Assembly (NCBI GenBank): GCA_030407005.1
Contig: JAUDYN010000003.1
Coordinates: 1,674,001-1,738,000 of the forward strand
Direction of reading: 5' to 3'
Origin: Desarmillaria ectypa
Lineage: Eukaryota > Basidiomycota > Agaricomycetes > Agaricales > Physalacriaceae
Length of the DNA: 64,000 nt
The notes under the pieces are model-generated. The model saw nothing but the letters and a program-made list of their open reading frames with translations, searched no databases and had not been told where the DNA came from. The translations under genes and the position numbers were made by a program. Shown one piece after another: positions 36,046 through 49,879 of this stretch; position 1 is the stretch's first letter; every line of letters starts with the position of its first letter.

Positions 36046-38394
36046 CTACAAGGCATCATCCTGCGAAAAGTGGCCTGACCCTCGAGCACCTGTCGAGGTG
36101 GGCTTGGGTGCCGCTGTGACTTTCCTCGACGACACACATGCACCTTGATCAACCCAAACGCCCACGGACCCTGCACACACAAGATGGGTTCTATCAATAC
36201 CTACAGATGCACCACTGTCAACTCACCTCCAGGAGTATCACCCTGCGTCCACCACTTCGCGACCCAAAAATGGGAACTAGTTGTGATGTCCGTCAGCTTC
36301 GCGGAGTAGACGATAGAATCCGAATCAAGGTACGAACTTGTGTACGACTTGATCACCACCAACGTAAACTGTAGTGACTTCCCATTCCTCTACGCCCGTA
36401 CAGGCTCCTTCAGAGGTAGGGGTGCTTCCAGCGGAGGTTGTAGTCGTTGTAGTCGTTGTGGGGTCCCCTCCATTTGGACCAGACCCAGAACAGGCGCTAA
36501 CTGGAAGTAACCGCTGTATTGTATAGATTGGACAGATGCAAGTGGGAGAGACGCACTAGCATTCCAATCTCCATTAGGACTGCTTGCAGGCACCGACTGA
36601 GTCCACCACTTTGCCTACGAATTAATGCGTATTATTTACGTCCAGGGAATGAGAGATAACGCGTTCACGTACCTTCCATATATATCTATAAATGGGATGC
36701 TTAGTCCATGCAACTAACACGATACGGAGGAACTTACCCGTTGTAGGAGACCGTCGAGGAGGCTATATAGATGCTTCCAGCGGAGTAATTGGTGGCAGAA
36801 CAAGCAGGATAAGTGAATCCTACTCCGCCGGCTGCGGCAAGGGCCCCCTTTATGGTCAAATCGTAGCGATCATTCGCTGTTTGATATCAAGATCAAGTCA
36901 AGCAGAGTACCATAGAGGATGGAGAACCGACCATAAGCTTGTGAAGCATCCCAGAGCATCACGCCTCCGAAAGACGGGAAACTGTTCCGCATCTGCACTG
37001 CAATGCTGCTAAGACTTCCGATGTCGACGTATCCTGATCCAGCAGCAGTCGACGAAGCCGGCGCACCAATATAGATCTTCACATCGGGGTTGATACTCGC
37101 GTTACGGGCCCAATGATCCCTGTTGATGTCATATATTAATATCGCTGAAGACTGAGCGCCAAATCCGGCCGATTCACCAGATTCCAAAGTTCCAATTCTG
37201 CAAAGGCCTACATGAGATGCGCTCAAGGTGTAGGAAATACGGACATATCCTACCGAGGCTTGCCCAAAGTTCGTCAAACCACAAGGATTGTTGTAAAACT
37301 GTGCATCATAACGTCTATGTAAGTACCCTTGATGGTGTTCTGCTAATACCTCACGTACCTGGACTGCAGAATGATCAAAAAACAAATTAGCACCCGGGGA
37401 ATAACAAAATGACAAACGCGCGCACCATAAATTGCATCGAAGCTAGCAGCATTGAGAACACCGCTCAGCGCAGCATCCGGAAAAACGCATTGTGGCGCAG
37501 CTGTAATGTAATACCTTCGCTACTCTAAATCTGAGGCAATACAACGAATAATTAGAACTCACCGCTTCGACGCGCTGGAAGCTAATGCCCTCAATTCATT
37601 CACAAACATTGAATAACTTGAAGACGTCCCGCCTTCGATGTCCAGGTCGACACTACGCCACATGGTTGTCAGACTCATTTATCACGTCAAAAAGGTGAGT
37701 TTCACACCCATCTAAAATTGCACTGCCAAAAGGCCGAGCGTCTGAAGTGCCTCCAAGGAACAAGTTCCAGATCGTGTTGGCGAATTGAACGGCCTGGGCA
37801 TCAGAGCTGAATCCTACGGAGCCAGTTGTTCCACCTAGACTGAGAGTTACGATCTTTCCTTTTGCTTGGCAAGTGGTAATGTCTGTGGCCAGCAAAGAAC
37901 AGTCGGGCAAAGCCGTCCCAGGGAATGTGGTGTTATCGACGATATTACAGGTCTACATCGGATCAGCTTACATGAAGCTGTGTAGGACGGATATGGCGTA
38001 CGTTCGCAAGGTTGATTGAGGGTAGTCCACCTGTTGCAAAGAATACGTTGAGGAAGGCCAATGGAAAAACATCTATCGCGTCATCCTTAAGAGATTGGGT
38101 TAATAGGATACTGTAGGAACTGTAGGATAAACACACGTTGCAATAAAAAGACAGCCTTTGCTGATAGTTTGCTGTATCAGAGTGAGTTGCACCGTACGAG
38201 TTCTGGCCCCAGTACCTGGCGAGGAGTTTAGTGAAAGGTTATAGAGGTTTCGGAGTCATACACAACGGTCTAATGAAACATTAACGAGTAAAACTTTACA
38301 ACGGAGTGTGTCGGCGTACATTATCGTATCGTGAATTATCAAACGCCAGGACGACGGATATTCCAGCGACAGCGAGAAGCGCGGGTAGTAGCAT
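36046..38394 (-). CDS. Secreted GH18 (class III type) chitinase with two CBM5/12-like modules
   Basis: Hydrolyses chitin beta-1,4 bonds outside the cell. The signal peptide is MLLPALLAVAGISVVLAF. The catalytic domain follows: YWGQNSYGATHS, DVFPLAFLNVFF, KIVTLSLGGTTGSVGF and, after splicing at GG|GTGTGA..GTAG, DGVDLDIEGG with the DxxDxE catalytic Glu. Then come YYITAAPQCVFPDAAL, AIYVQFYNNPCG, KIYIGAPASSTAAGSGYV and SFGGVMLWDAS. Two C-terminal carbohydrate-binding modules follow: SYNGYIWKAKWWTQS and, after a Thr-rich linker, TTVYVGGDQVVHNSHFWVAK then WWTQGDTPGGSVGVWVDQGA. A 13-nt micro-exon (36673-36685) carries part of the first module. The stop is at 36046-36048. Genes of this type remodel fungal walls or feed on chitin; which applies here is unknown. 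Confidence 0.88.
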
Positions 38395-38898
38395 CCTGAG
38401 CGTTGAGATAGAGTGAGCAGTAAGAGAACTAGGGTGACAAAACGTTGCATTTTACCATGCTGCTACGTCCATTTTATAAAAAAACGCCTGTCCATCGTAT
38501 CACAGCGACACATCGTATCAATGTAAGGTAGCCTCAGAGCCTTCAACGCGTCAGTCTCATTGACGCTTCCTTATCTGTGAGCACAAGGGTGTCGAGTTAA
38601 CGCAGATTACTCATGGAGTGCATGGTTAGAGTGTGAGCTTTTTAGGTTAGAATAGGTAGTTAGTGCATATGGTTTCTGCTGATAGTCATTAAGCACATCT
38701 TACCACACGGAAGAGAATGGTGGAGTACCCAGATGTACTAGAAACCACTTATGTGTGGCGAGCATGAATATCTAGCAGCTGCGCAAGAGACATTGAGTCT
38801 GACATCGCGTGAGTGGGAGATACAAAGAGGCAAAATTTAGAACGATCTATATACATAAGCAGACACAACAACAGAGATAAAGCGTATTAGAGCAATAA
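38395..38898. other. Intergenic region
   Basis: About 500 bp between the chitinase start and the CK2 alpha stop. An ATG at 38450 in another frame (MQRFVTLVLLLL) overlaps the chitinase leader and is not used in my model. Nothing else was recognised. Confidence 0.4.
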
Positions 38899-40302
<1,404 letters not shown>

Positions 40303-40375
40303 TAAGATGACGGAGGAAGAAGGAAAGTGAGCTGATGCGTTGCAGCAATGAGGTCCGTCGTCAGAAATTCCCACG
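40303..40375. promoter_or_regulatory. Shared promoter, CK2 alpha/SET-domain pair
   Basis: Only 73 bp separate the divergent ATGs at 40302 and 40376. Regulatory sites presumably overlap transcribed leaders. No named site was identified. Confidence 0.45.
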
Positions 40376-40963
40376 GTGATGTCCAGGTCATCGCTTCCCC
40401 ATTGGCCCAAAGACGTAGTCTACCTGAATTCCCCCGCCTACCATGCTTCTGTATCACCGGATGCAAGGAAATTCATAGAGCCTAGCCCAGTAAAAAAGAG
40501 TGCATGGGGGAAATCATCCGCTGTTATTATTCGTCGCATCTCGAGGCCCGAGCATCCGGCATTCGGACAACTGGGACTATTTGCTGCAAAGAAAATACCG
40601 CCAAAGACACACATTGTTGACTATATTGGTATGTACTTGCTACGATGACACGACGAGGAAATTAAAAGGGAAGCAGGAGAAATACACTGTGAAAATCGGC
40701 TGGACTCGGACTATGACCTATGTCTGCATCGATTTGAAGATGAGAACTGCATTGGGATCGACGCGGGCAGGATGGGCAACGAGGCGCGATTTGTTAATGA
40801 TTTTCGCGGAATAAAGGATAAGCCAAATGCAGTTTTCGTGGACAGGCGTAGTGAATTTGGGGACCTGCGGATGGGAATTTGGTCTTCGCATGAGGGCATC
40901 AAAAAGGGCGACGAAATTGTTGTATCGTATGGTAAAGCATGGTGGCATGCCCGAACAAAATGA
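40376..40963 (+). CDS. Small SET-domain protein
   Basis: Splicing one intron (donor GTATGT after YIG) gives about 179 aa. The SET-domain blocks are FGQLGLFAAKKIPPKTHIVD, YIGEIHCENRLDSDYDLCL, then IGIDAGRMGNEARFVNDFRG (the N-x-x-R version of the RFxNH motif) with KPNAVF, and GDEIVVSYGKAWWHAR at the end, which supplies the catalytic-type Tyr. SET proteins methylate lysines of histones or other proteins. No pre-SET or post-SET Cys cluster is present, and the protein is shorter than histone methylases. It could be a non-histone methylase or a fungal lineage-specific group. It shares a promoter region with CK2 alpha. Confidence 0.8.
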
Positions 40964-41331
40964 CAAGCATGGCGGCAACTTGGAAAACTTTGGGCCGTCT
41001 TCAAAATAAGCCAGCAAGGACCAACGCAGCGGCGTTCGACACAATAATTGAATGACGGGAGATCTTCGGTAGACCCACGGAAAGAAAAAACGTTGCAAAA
41101 AAACGATACGAAAAACTTAAGGGTGGCAACAGAAAAGCAAATATGCGGCGACTAGGAAATACGGGTCTTCAAAGAGGCGAAAGAAATAAATTTCTTTAGA
41201 AAGAGTCGTATAGGCACGTGGTATCCTGTTATAGAAACATCGGCACGTGTTGAACAAAAGCACCGGAAACAAACAGGCAAAATTTCGACGAAGACGGTCA
41301 TTCTGTCTTTCGCAGATTCTCCCGTTGCCTC
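40964..41331. other. Intergenic region
   Basis: About 370 bp between the SET-domain gene and the DnaJ gene. No recognisable features. Confidence 0.4.
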
Positions 41332-43090
41332 ATGCGCCCGTGTATCCCAGCAAAAGGTGTCTCGTCCTTTATTGCCTTTTACTCTTGTTCTAGGCCCGTC
41401 CAACGGTCTGGCACTTCCTCGCTCTCCTTCTACCGATCAAGATGTCTTCACAATCTACCCAATTCTGCCCACCGTTTACCCTGTCCGAGGCGCATTGCTG
41501 AACGGGTACGTTCTGCCCATTGCTTACAGTTCACCATTCTCACCGCTCTGTAGCGGTATTTCCATGCTTCGCCAGTATCAGCAGCCCCCAAGGATCCATA
41601 CTCAGTTCTCGGTGTGAATAAGGATGCAACAGCTGGTGAAATCAAGAAAGTCTACTTCTCCGTACGCCCGCTATCGTGTCTCATACTTTCACCTTGCTCA
41701 ATATATGCAGCTGGCTCGGAAATACCACCCAGATACTAATCCCGACGCGAATGCACGGGACAAGTTCGTCGAAATTCAGGAAGCCTATGATGTCAGCCTA
41801 ATTTACTTGACCATCTACTTCACGCTCAGTCCACTGCAAACAGATCCTGAAAGATGAAAAGAAACGAGCTGCCTATGACCAGTATGGCTCCACATCGCAG
41901 CAGCCAGGTTTCGATCCAAACTCGTTCTCTCAAGCCTTCCGTAATGGTCAAGGTTTCGGTGGTTTCAAGGACTTTTCTTCTGCCTTCGGTCCCGATGTCG
42001 GTGGCGGATCTAGTTTCTTCGAGTCCCTGTTCGGCGCTTTAAATAATGGCCCTGGGAGTCGACAACGGTCCCGCGGAGAGGATTTAGAGGTCTCAGTCGG
42101 TATAACCTTCATGGAATCATGTAAAGGGACAAAACGCAACGTCAAAATTTCCCCTGTTGTCGATTGTCTAACTTGTTCCGGCATCGGTCTAAAGCCAGGT
42201 GCGAAACGTACAACATGTACAGCTTGCAGTGGCTCCGGTACCCGGACTTTTGTCATCGACAGTGGTTTCCAGATGGCCAGCACATGTCCGTCTTGCTCTG
42301 GTGTTGGAAGTACGATACCTCGAGGTAGTCAGTGTGGCTCTTGCGGAGGCGTGGGCAAGGTCAGAGCACCTCAGACTATTGAAGTCGATATACCACCAGG
42401 TACGTCGCATGTTGATGAAGTTTCCATGCTTCTTTGTCGTTACCTTCTTGTCAGGCGTCGAGGACGGAATGACGATCCGCGTTCCGAAAGCGGGAGATGC
42501 GCCAGTAACTGGAAAGGGAACGCCTGGTGACTTGTTTGTGCGCGTCAGCGTTGCCCCGTCAAAACAATTTACACGACAAGGAGCCAACCTCTTCCATGAG
42601 GTCAAAGTGCCCTTCCACACCGCGCTTCTCGGCGGTCGGGTACGAGTACCTACTATCGATGGTGAAGTGGATGTCCGACTACCTGGCGGCACTCAGCAAG
42701 GAGAGGAGATGGTATTAAAAGGACGTGGTGTTCCAGAAGTTCGAAATGGTCTTAGTGGGGACTTATATGTTACCTTCTCGGTGGTCCTTCCTAGGTAAGC
42801 CTCACGGTCCTCGTATGTTCGCTGACTTTGATATCGCATCTTTAACCAGATCTCTCTCAAAACGACAACGCCAACTGTTACAAGAATACGCGGATGATGT
42901 TGAAGGTCGATCAACATCTAACGACAGCAAGGGAGGCAATAAGGCTTCTCAGTCTTCAAGTCCGTCACAAGGAAAAGGGACGGGTGGTGGTCATGATAAC
43001 GGTATGCCTTCTTTTACACATCAGTCACCCTCACAAGGTGGCTTGGTGTTTCGTATGTGGCAAAAATTACGAGGACTCATTGGGTTTTGA
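41332..43090 (+). CDS. MDJ1: Mitochondrial DnaJ-type co-chaperone (Mdj1-like)
   Basis: Type I Hsp40 that stimulates mitochondrial Hsp70 in protein folding. The presequence-like N-terminus (MRPCIPAKGVSSFIAFYSCS and more Arg-rich sequence) joins by GTACGT..TGTAG to RYFHASPVSAAPKDPYSVLG. The J domain follows, with KYHPDTNPDANARDKFVEIQ and its HPD motif. A Gly/Phe-rich part (QGFGGFKDFSSAFG) leads to four zinc repeats, CLTCSGIG, CTACSGSG, CPSCSGVG and CGSCGGVG. The substrate-binding part has IPPGVEDGMTIRVPKAGD and KVPFHTALLGGRVRVPTIDG. The end is RMWQKLRGLIGF. Several short introns split it; the protein is about 510 aa. The start at 41332 is my choice and not proven. Confidence 0.9.
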
Positions 43091-43938
43091 TTTTTTTACT
43101 GGCATGTCTTCTATCCTTTGCCAACGCTCAACTTCGTGTTCTTATCTGCATTCATACGCTAGTCGCTGCCGGGGACACTCCCAAAGAGGTAGAGAAAGAG
43201 GCCAAGGAGGACCAGGATGAAGATCAGGAAAAGGAGAGGGCGACGGCATGATAATTAAAATTTTAGATTCGTATTGCATATACAAGCCATCTACTAATTA
43301 TTATTGTATGTACCGACATGAACAGACGCGCCACCTCTCAACCGGACTGACGATCCCTCGCGGAGTTGAAATAATAGGCTGTGCCGCTTCTTTCTTTTAC
43401 CACGATGGCTCGTTATTTGATCAACAAGGCTCTGCGGTACTAATTATTTCGTTTGGATAATTCTTCAGCATTGCCAATTGGTGACCCAAGTTTCCCGTCT
43501 CGTTTCTACGGAATTCTCTTGGTTTGAAATGGTTCGGGCCAGGCTTTCCGGTTTCCGCTCTCAGTACGCAGTTCATCAATTCAAGTTTCTCTTGAGAAGC
43601 GGCACTACTTGCTCGATCACCCGTTCAGGTTAGAGGGGATGCTCTTCGGTAATGAAAACCCTTGCGAGACCAATTACTTTTATGTATTGAAAGCCAATTT
43701 CTTTGGGAGATCAAATCTGCCAGGTCGTATTCATATCTCTAGGTTCCATGAGCATGGTCTTCTCTCCGCGAGTCCAGTTCCATCCCCGTCTTACTCAAAG
43801 CTGATTACCCCCGACCAGGTACTCATATAGTTCCGACTATAAAATGCCCCTCGGAAAATATGAGATTTATTTCTCCTCCGAGAAGGAGCTTCCCTCCTCT
43901 CTAGTTTCGCACAAGCCCGCCCTACTTCTTCTGGTACC
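43091..43938. other. Intergenic region
   Basis: About 850 bp downstream of the DnaJ gene. A frame at 43057-43251 has a signal-peptide-like start but overlaps the DnaJ 3' end and is unsupported. No repeat or RNA was recognised. Confidence 0.4.
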
Positions 43939-46526
43939 ATGGTCCGACAGACGCCCAGCTCCGACCTTGACGATGTCTTCTCTACGACTCACGACCGTAC
44001 TACAGTGGACGAAAAGTCCATTTCACATCCTTCAGATTCTTCTTCAAGATACAGTACCGGCGATGTGGGGACGCCTTCTATCCTCACATTAGACTCTTCC
44101 TCTTCGACGGTTCTTGATAAAAATGACCAAGTACCTCAGCATCTCTCAACGTTCCGAGTTCTCATGGTCCATATCGGGTGAGTCCTAGTAGACTGGTCGG
44201 CGCGTATCATTTTTGACCGTTCCTACGTAATTTCACCAGGGCTGCTTTAACGCTGTTTCTTGCGACGACGGATGCCGTAGGTTGTCCTTGATCTTCGAGA
44301 AGACCTAACTTAGAGACCGATCAGAATATTGTTTCGACGAGTTTGCCAACGATATCGGATGACCTTGAAGCCTCACAATCCGAGTATACCTGGGTCGGTG
44401 TTGCATACATGTTGACCCAGACTGCATTTCAACCCCTCTACGGGAGGATATCCGATGTTGTGGGCCGAAAGGTGCAAGATCCGCGGTCGACCCAGATTGT
44501 GATACTGATCTCACTAGTGTTTGTTATTTGCGAGCGTGATTATTTTTGCCCTTGGAAATTTAGTATGTGGAGCCAGCAATGTATGTGTTGCGATTTAATC
44601 TGTTTCCTATGCTCACCCGTCGTGTCCGAGGAAGAGTATCACCATGTAAAATATATAAATTTAGCATCACTGCATCGAATTCTGCTGATACACGCGATTT
44701 TTTTTGTATAGGCTCATTGGGTCTCGTGCTCTAGCAGGAGTTGGTGGCGGCGGTATCGTGAGTTCGGTATGGGTCATCACAGCTGAAATCGTCGAGGTAC
44801 GACATCGAGCCAAGTGGTCACAGGCCTTGAGTATTACATGGAGTTGCTCGGCCGTTGCGGGACCTCTATTGGGAGGCCTTTTCAGCGGTGCGCATTTGCT
44901 CCACTCCAATATCGTGATTATATCTGAGAAGGATCTGTTCAGGCCACACGGACTCAATACTGAGCTGGAGGTGGGGATGTGAGTACCGACAATAAGTGTC
45001 TTTCCTGAAAAATGACCTCACACATACCATACAGTTTACCTCAATCTACCTATATGCGCGGTCGCTATGCTGGTACTTGCCTGTTCCCTCCACGGGGTCA
45101 CCTTACAGAAGTCCAGTGATTATTCTTTGCGTACCATACTTCAGCGATTCGATTTTGGGGGCTTGTAGGTTTCGGCCGATGGTCTATTTGATTCAGATGT
45201 TGTGTCTTACGCTACTATGACCAGGATTCTTTTCATGACAGGGACATCTTTTATTGTCGTGGGATTCAGCTTTGCGGATGAGAACGGTTGTGAGTTTTCT
45301 CCGTGGTCACCGTCTTCGAATCATCGGAACCGTCTCTAGGGAAATCTGCGACGACGATAACGATGTTGGTACTCGGTCTCCTCATTCTCATTGGCGGTGG
45401 AGTTTATGAGACGTATACCGGCCGGGATTGCCTGTTTCCAACAACAGTATTCACTGATCGTTCTGCGAGTATGTGTTCCCCGAGGACGATGTGTTTGACT
45501 ACTGACTCGGCCCCTGCGCAGTCATAATCCTTATTGTTACCTTCGTTCATAACTTTGCGTACAATGCCGGGCTATTTTACCTCGCGTTCTTCTTCCAGGT
45601 ATGTTTTCAGGTACCTATGAATATCACATAGCTCACACCAGCAGTCGGTTGACAACTATACGCCCCTGCAAGCTGGTATCAGACTCCTTCCGTTTTCTCT
45701 AGGATCTTCGCTTGCATCGATGCCGGCTGCCTGGTTCATTGCTTACTGGCAGTCTCGCCGTCGGGACCTAAGCGGCCAGAACTGGATCATGTCGCTCGGT
45801 CTGCTTATTTCGACCGTTGGCTTCGGTTAAATCTCTATTACTTACGACATATACCATACTCATTTCTCATAAACCAGGACTCCTCATCCTCTTGAAAGCA
45901 GAAGCGTCAGACGCACTGGAAGTCTTGTTCCCACTCATCTGTGGGATTGGGATGGGGGTGATGTTACATGCACCCTACCAGATTTTTGTGAGGACGCTTA
46001 AGTCACAAGAGCTAGCGACGGGCACGAGTGCGTTCTTCCTGGTCCGCTTTACCGGGGCAACAGTCGGGCTCGTAAGTATTACTTGATTTTCCTTGAATTG
46101 ATTCCGATTCTGTTTGCCAAGGCTGTCGCAGGTAGCATCTTTTACGCTCAAGTATCAAACCGTTTGCCATCGGACCTGCCAATAGAAATCCAAGGTTCAT
46201 CTCTGGACTTTAGTAGGCTCAGCTCGATCGAGCCCGTATCATTACGGTGGGAGGTTTTGAACATTGTCGCGACTTCTGTTCAGGTACGCCATCTCCTTGA
46301 TAAAGATTTCCGTCTTTCCGACGGTCTTTAGACCATCTGGGTCGTTTGTACACCCTGTTTGGGGCTTGCTTTCCTGGTAAGGCTCTCTGTTTCATTCATA
46401 TGACCCGGCGCTGATGAACTACAGCTGTCTCTGTTGGTACGAAAGCTGCCGATTGACCGGACACCAGAAGGTGATTCGGAAAAACACGCATCCACGGGGA
46501 GTACTGCACGAAGTGTGGACGTATGA
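43939..46526 (+). CDS. Major facilitator superfamily transporter, DHA2-like (14 membrane spans)
   Basis: The cytoplasmic N-terminus is Ser/Thr-rich (SISHPSDSSSRYSTGDV). The first span begins near FRVLMVHIGAALTLFLATTD, and exon 2-3 give QNIVSTSLPTISDDLEASQS then YTWVGVAYMLTQTAFQPLYG. Motif A is GRISDVVGRK. A later exon gives RALAGVGGGGIVSSVWVITA and CSAVAGPLLGGLFSG (motif C, typical of antiporters). The exon with WRWGFYLNLPI-like sequence follows, and after an intron ENG joins GKSATTITMLVLGLLILIGG. The C-terminal half has FVHNFAYNAGLFYLAFFFQ and GIGMGVMLHAPYQIFVRTLK. It ends STARSVDV. About ten introns are used. Proteins of this type export drugs, toxins or organic acids; the substrate here is unknown. 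Confidence 0.85.
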
Positions 46527-47524
46527 GAAGCCAATGGACTAGAAGTACTTTATAGCCGTATATATATTTGTATGTTGGGTTTTCTTTTTCCCAGTGCATT
46601 ATAATAAAAATATAGATAGATATGTAGATGAATCTAAACGATCTCTACTTAATTCCATATAGCACTGTATCGATTGGCGCCCGTATTGAAGAATGCCAGC
46701 CGCTGAATGACATAGGCTCTCCCAGCCTCGTTTCTGATGCAATCTCATCCCCGAATCCACATGCCTTTTAATGGCAATGCAAAATGACGACGAATGGCGC
46801 TAGAAGTCCGTTCCTATGACCCAACGGATGTTGCTGTCTGTTGTTGGGAGATCGTTATACACTCGGAGATACGGACGCGAAGGAGGACTTTCTCACCAGA
46901 TGAGGGCAACTGTCTAGACTAGGATATGGAGAGAGATGATAACACGGAGAAGTCGTATCGCAGACGATACGTCTAGAAAACGAACCCTTACCTGAAGGTG
47001 AGAGAACGGTGTGTGCTGCCAAAACAACGGTGACACATTATGTGTGTCCGGTACTATTAAAATGAAAAACCGATCTGCAAAGCAGTCCTGGAGGAACAAG
47101 ATTTAGGTAAGATTGTGTTTTAACTTTCTTTTTAGTACCCAGCCGCGGTGATCGTGCCAGGAAATCGGGCACAATACATTTAGTAAATTAAATATTAGAG
47201 ACGAGGTTCGGTTGCTGCGCAGAGACGAACTGATTCGATGGTTCACCATTGACTTGGCACAAATACTGCTGGGGTGAAGGGGTTAGATTCCGAGAAAGGG
47301 TCCTTGTACAGGGCTGGCGCTGAGCAGCTGCAGGAATAGTAAATTGAGAGGATATCGGGTAGTGCCATTTCGGAGCACACGACCATAAATTAAGCGCCGA
47401 AATGAATATATGCCGACCCAAAATGAAACATTCTTATCTTTATGTCCATCGCCGGTGTGGCCCTTGTGTACTCTTCCATTCTTTATCTCGAATCACCACG
47501 TTCACCTCTTCATCGTCGCCCACA
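46527..47524. other. Intergenic region
   Basis: About 1 kb between the MFS gene and choline kinase. No recognisable gene or repeat. An in-frame ATG for the choline kinase leader lies at 47402. Confidence 0.4.
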
Positions 47525-49055
47525 ATGCCCAACTGCTCTCCCATTATCTCGCCAGCGCTCTCACCATCGTCCAGCACACCTTCTTTGATCAAGCGTCTGT
47601 CGGCTAGGTCCGTCCAGAGTTTGGCGGAGCTCATCGTTGGCAGCTCATCAAGCTCTATCCAGCTCGCACCAGAGGACGTGCATGTCGCCACCGAGGATGG
47701 CCTGCGACATACAAATATCACATTGGAAGCAAGGTGAGATATTTCTTCCTCAAAGAACTCGGACTATCCTTGGCAAGAATAGATAACCTTGTTCACGGTC
47801 TGCCGTCGTCGCTTTCATGGCTTTACCGGAGCTGACCCTTACCTTCTCTTCATGTCATAGACACCACAAAACCGAAAAGTTTGCCATACAATTGCTCGCA
47901 TGTATCAAAACCTTGCATGTTCCTTCCTGGTCTGACCCCGCCATCACGCCACAAGAAATAAAGATCCAGAAAGTCTCTGGTTCTATGACAAACGCCGTCT
48001 TTTTTGTCTCTTATTCAAGATCCTCCGAGATCCCTACTCTTTTGCTCCGGATCTATGGGCCATCATCTGGTTCACTCATCTCCCGTCCTCGTGAACTCCA
48101 CACCCTTCACATCCTTTCCTCAAAGTACCACTTAGGCCCAAAAGTGTACGGAACATTTGAGAATGGCAGGCTTGAGGAGTTTTTTGAGTCCACAACGCTG
48201 AGCTCAACTGATATGAGGGACAGAACCATCAGTGCATGGATTGGAGCACGAATGGCTGAGCTCCATTCTGTTGACATAGAAGTCGTTGAAGAAACTTCGC
48301 CAGAGACCAGAGGCGAAGGTAAAGGCTGGGAACTCAGTGTCAAGGTGAACGTCAAATCTTGGTTACCACTCGCCCAAGCTGTCTTGGCACTCCCTAACGT
48401 CTCTGAATCGCTGCGCAACGAGATAGATTTGGAGAGATTCAGCAAGGAGTGGAAGGCGTATCTGAAATGGCTGTCCGTGGTAGACGATGTCGAGAATGGC
48501 AGTCGGCGAGTCTTTGCTCACAACGACGCTCAGTACGGGAATCTTCTCAGACTGACAAACATGCCAGGTGAAAGTGCTCCTCATCGCCAAGTCAGTATTT
48601 TCTTCCTTGCGGGAACCGTCTCAGACTGATTCACATCTTAGATCATCGTAGTAGACTTTGAATATGCCGGCCCAAACCCAGCATCGTTCGATATTGCCAA
48701 TCATTTTCAAGAGTGGACCGCAGATTATCATGGTCCGACCCCTCATCTCCTTGACCCTTCGCGTTACCCAAGCGAAGAAGAACAGGCCAGTTTTTGTGCA
48801 TCGTACATTCAACATTCAATCCCGACGCCGCTTGGGAAGTCGGAGATCAAAGCCGCAGTTAATAAGCTCAAGGATCAGGTCCGTTACTGGAGTCCTGCAT
48901 CGGCTGCGATGTGGGCTGTTTGGGGTATTGTCCAGGCGAGGGAGGATGTCGAGGGGGACGTTGTAGAGCCCGAGTTCGACTACTTGGGTTATGCCCTCGT
49001 CCGTTTCAATGGTTTCCGTCGCGAAATCCGAAAACTGGGTGTATCGGTGCCCTAG
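47525..49055 (+). CDS. Choline/ethanolamine kinase
   Basis: Phosphorylates choline or ethanolamine, the first step of the Kennedy pathway to phosphatidylcholine and phosphatidylethanolamine. The Ser-rich N-terminus ends NITLEA and splices (GTGAGA..CATAG) to RHHKTEKFAIQLLACIKTLH. The core has KVSGSMTNAVFFVSY (nucleotide-binding loop), PTLLLRIYGPSSGSLISR, REFLGPKVYG-like and FENGRLEEFFESTTLS. The catalytic Brenner-type motif is VFAHNDAQYGNLLR. After the next intron comes IIVVDFEYAGPNPASFDIAN and HFQEWTADYHGPTPHLLDP, the choline kinase motif. The end is EIRKLGVSVP. The protein is about 460 aa, as usual. An alternative start lies at 47402. Confidence 0.92.
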
Positions 49056-49879
49056 GACGGTATATTCTCCTGATGACTGTCATGTTCTGTAGATGTAGCT
49101 CAATGTTACCTTGCTGGAAAGTAATTCTTGCAAAAAAAATGCGAAACCGCCAAGGGAGCTCTGTCCTATTCGAGGTCAAAAAAAGGCATCTCTCTCTCTT
49201 CAAGTTCCGGCCCTATATATCAGACTTGTCTGTTACTGGCTAGTAACAAGCTCTCCAATTTCCGTTACATGTAAGGTACTGCCGGATGTTCTTGTAAGTT
49301 GTTCAGTCCTCTCAAACTCCTAGATAAGGAGCATCGCTGGTCCTGCTGGTATTCTTGGCTTGCAAGTCCCAGTAAAGCCAGCAAGGTACTGGGTGCTGGC
49401 ACGAAGACACTTGTTCATTACAGATCTCTTCATTGTATCACTGACTCCGCATGCATCTATGTAGTCTTATTTTACCCTTTTGGTTATATCCTTCATACTC
49501 TTCATACTTCCATTCCCTGATCATGCAGAATAACAAGATTTATATTGAATGAGATGAATAAAAACATGTTGCTGTGACGACGATAATGCTATGCAAACTG
49601 GGTGAGATAAAGTATAGCCCTAGTATTGACGACAAGAGAAATCAAACGCGGGGAGAAGTTGCTATGTGGTTTTCAGTACGAAGAGGATTGACACGAACAA
49701 GCGTATGTATGTAGAGATCCGGCAAGGCGAAAAGGGAAGTAGTGTAACAGGTGTTTGAGATCAGAGAGGAGTATTGTCCGATCCTGCACGGCAGTCATAA
49801 TCAAGAGAGGAAATTAATCGAAAGAAACAGTCAAAGGCATGTCCGAGACCGTGCGCCGCACGGATGCTAATGCACGATT
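49056..49879. other. Intergenic region
   Basis: About 820 bp between two convergent genes (choline kinase and the CCCH gene). It presumably holds both 3' UTRs. No recognisable gene or RNA. Confidence 0.4.

Noticed and set aside
43057..43251. Signal-peptide-like ORF MAKITRTHWVLIFLLACLLS
   Set aside because: It overlaps the last DnaJ exon in another frame; the DnaJ C-terminus RGLIGF is the better reading.
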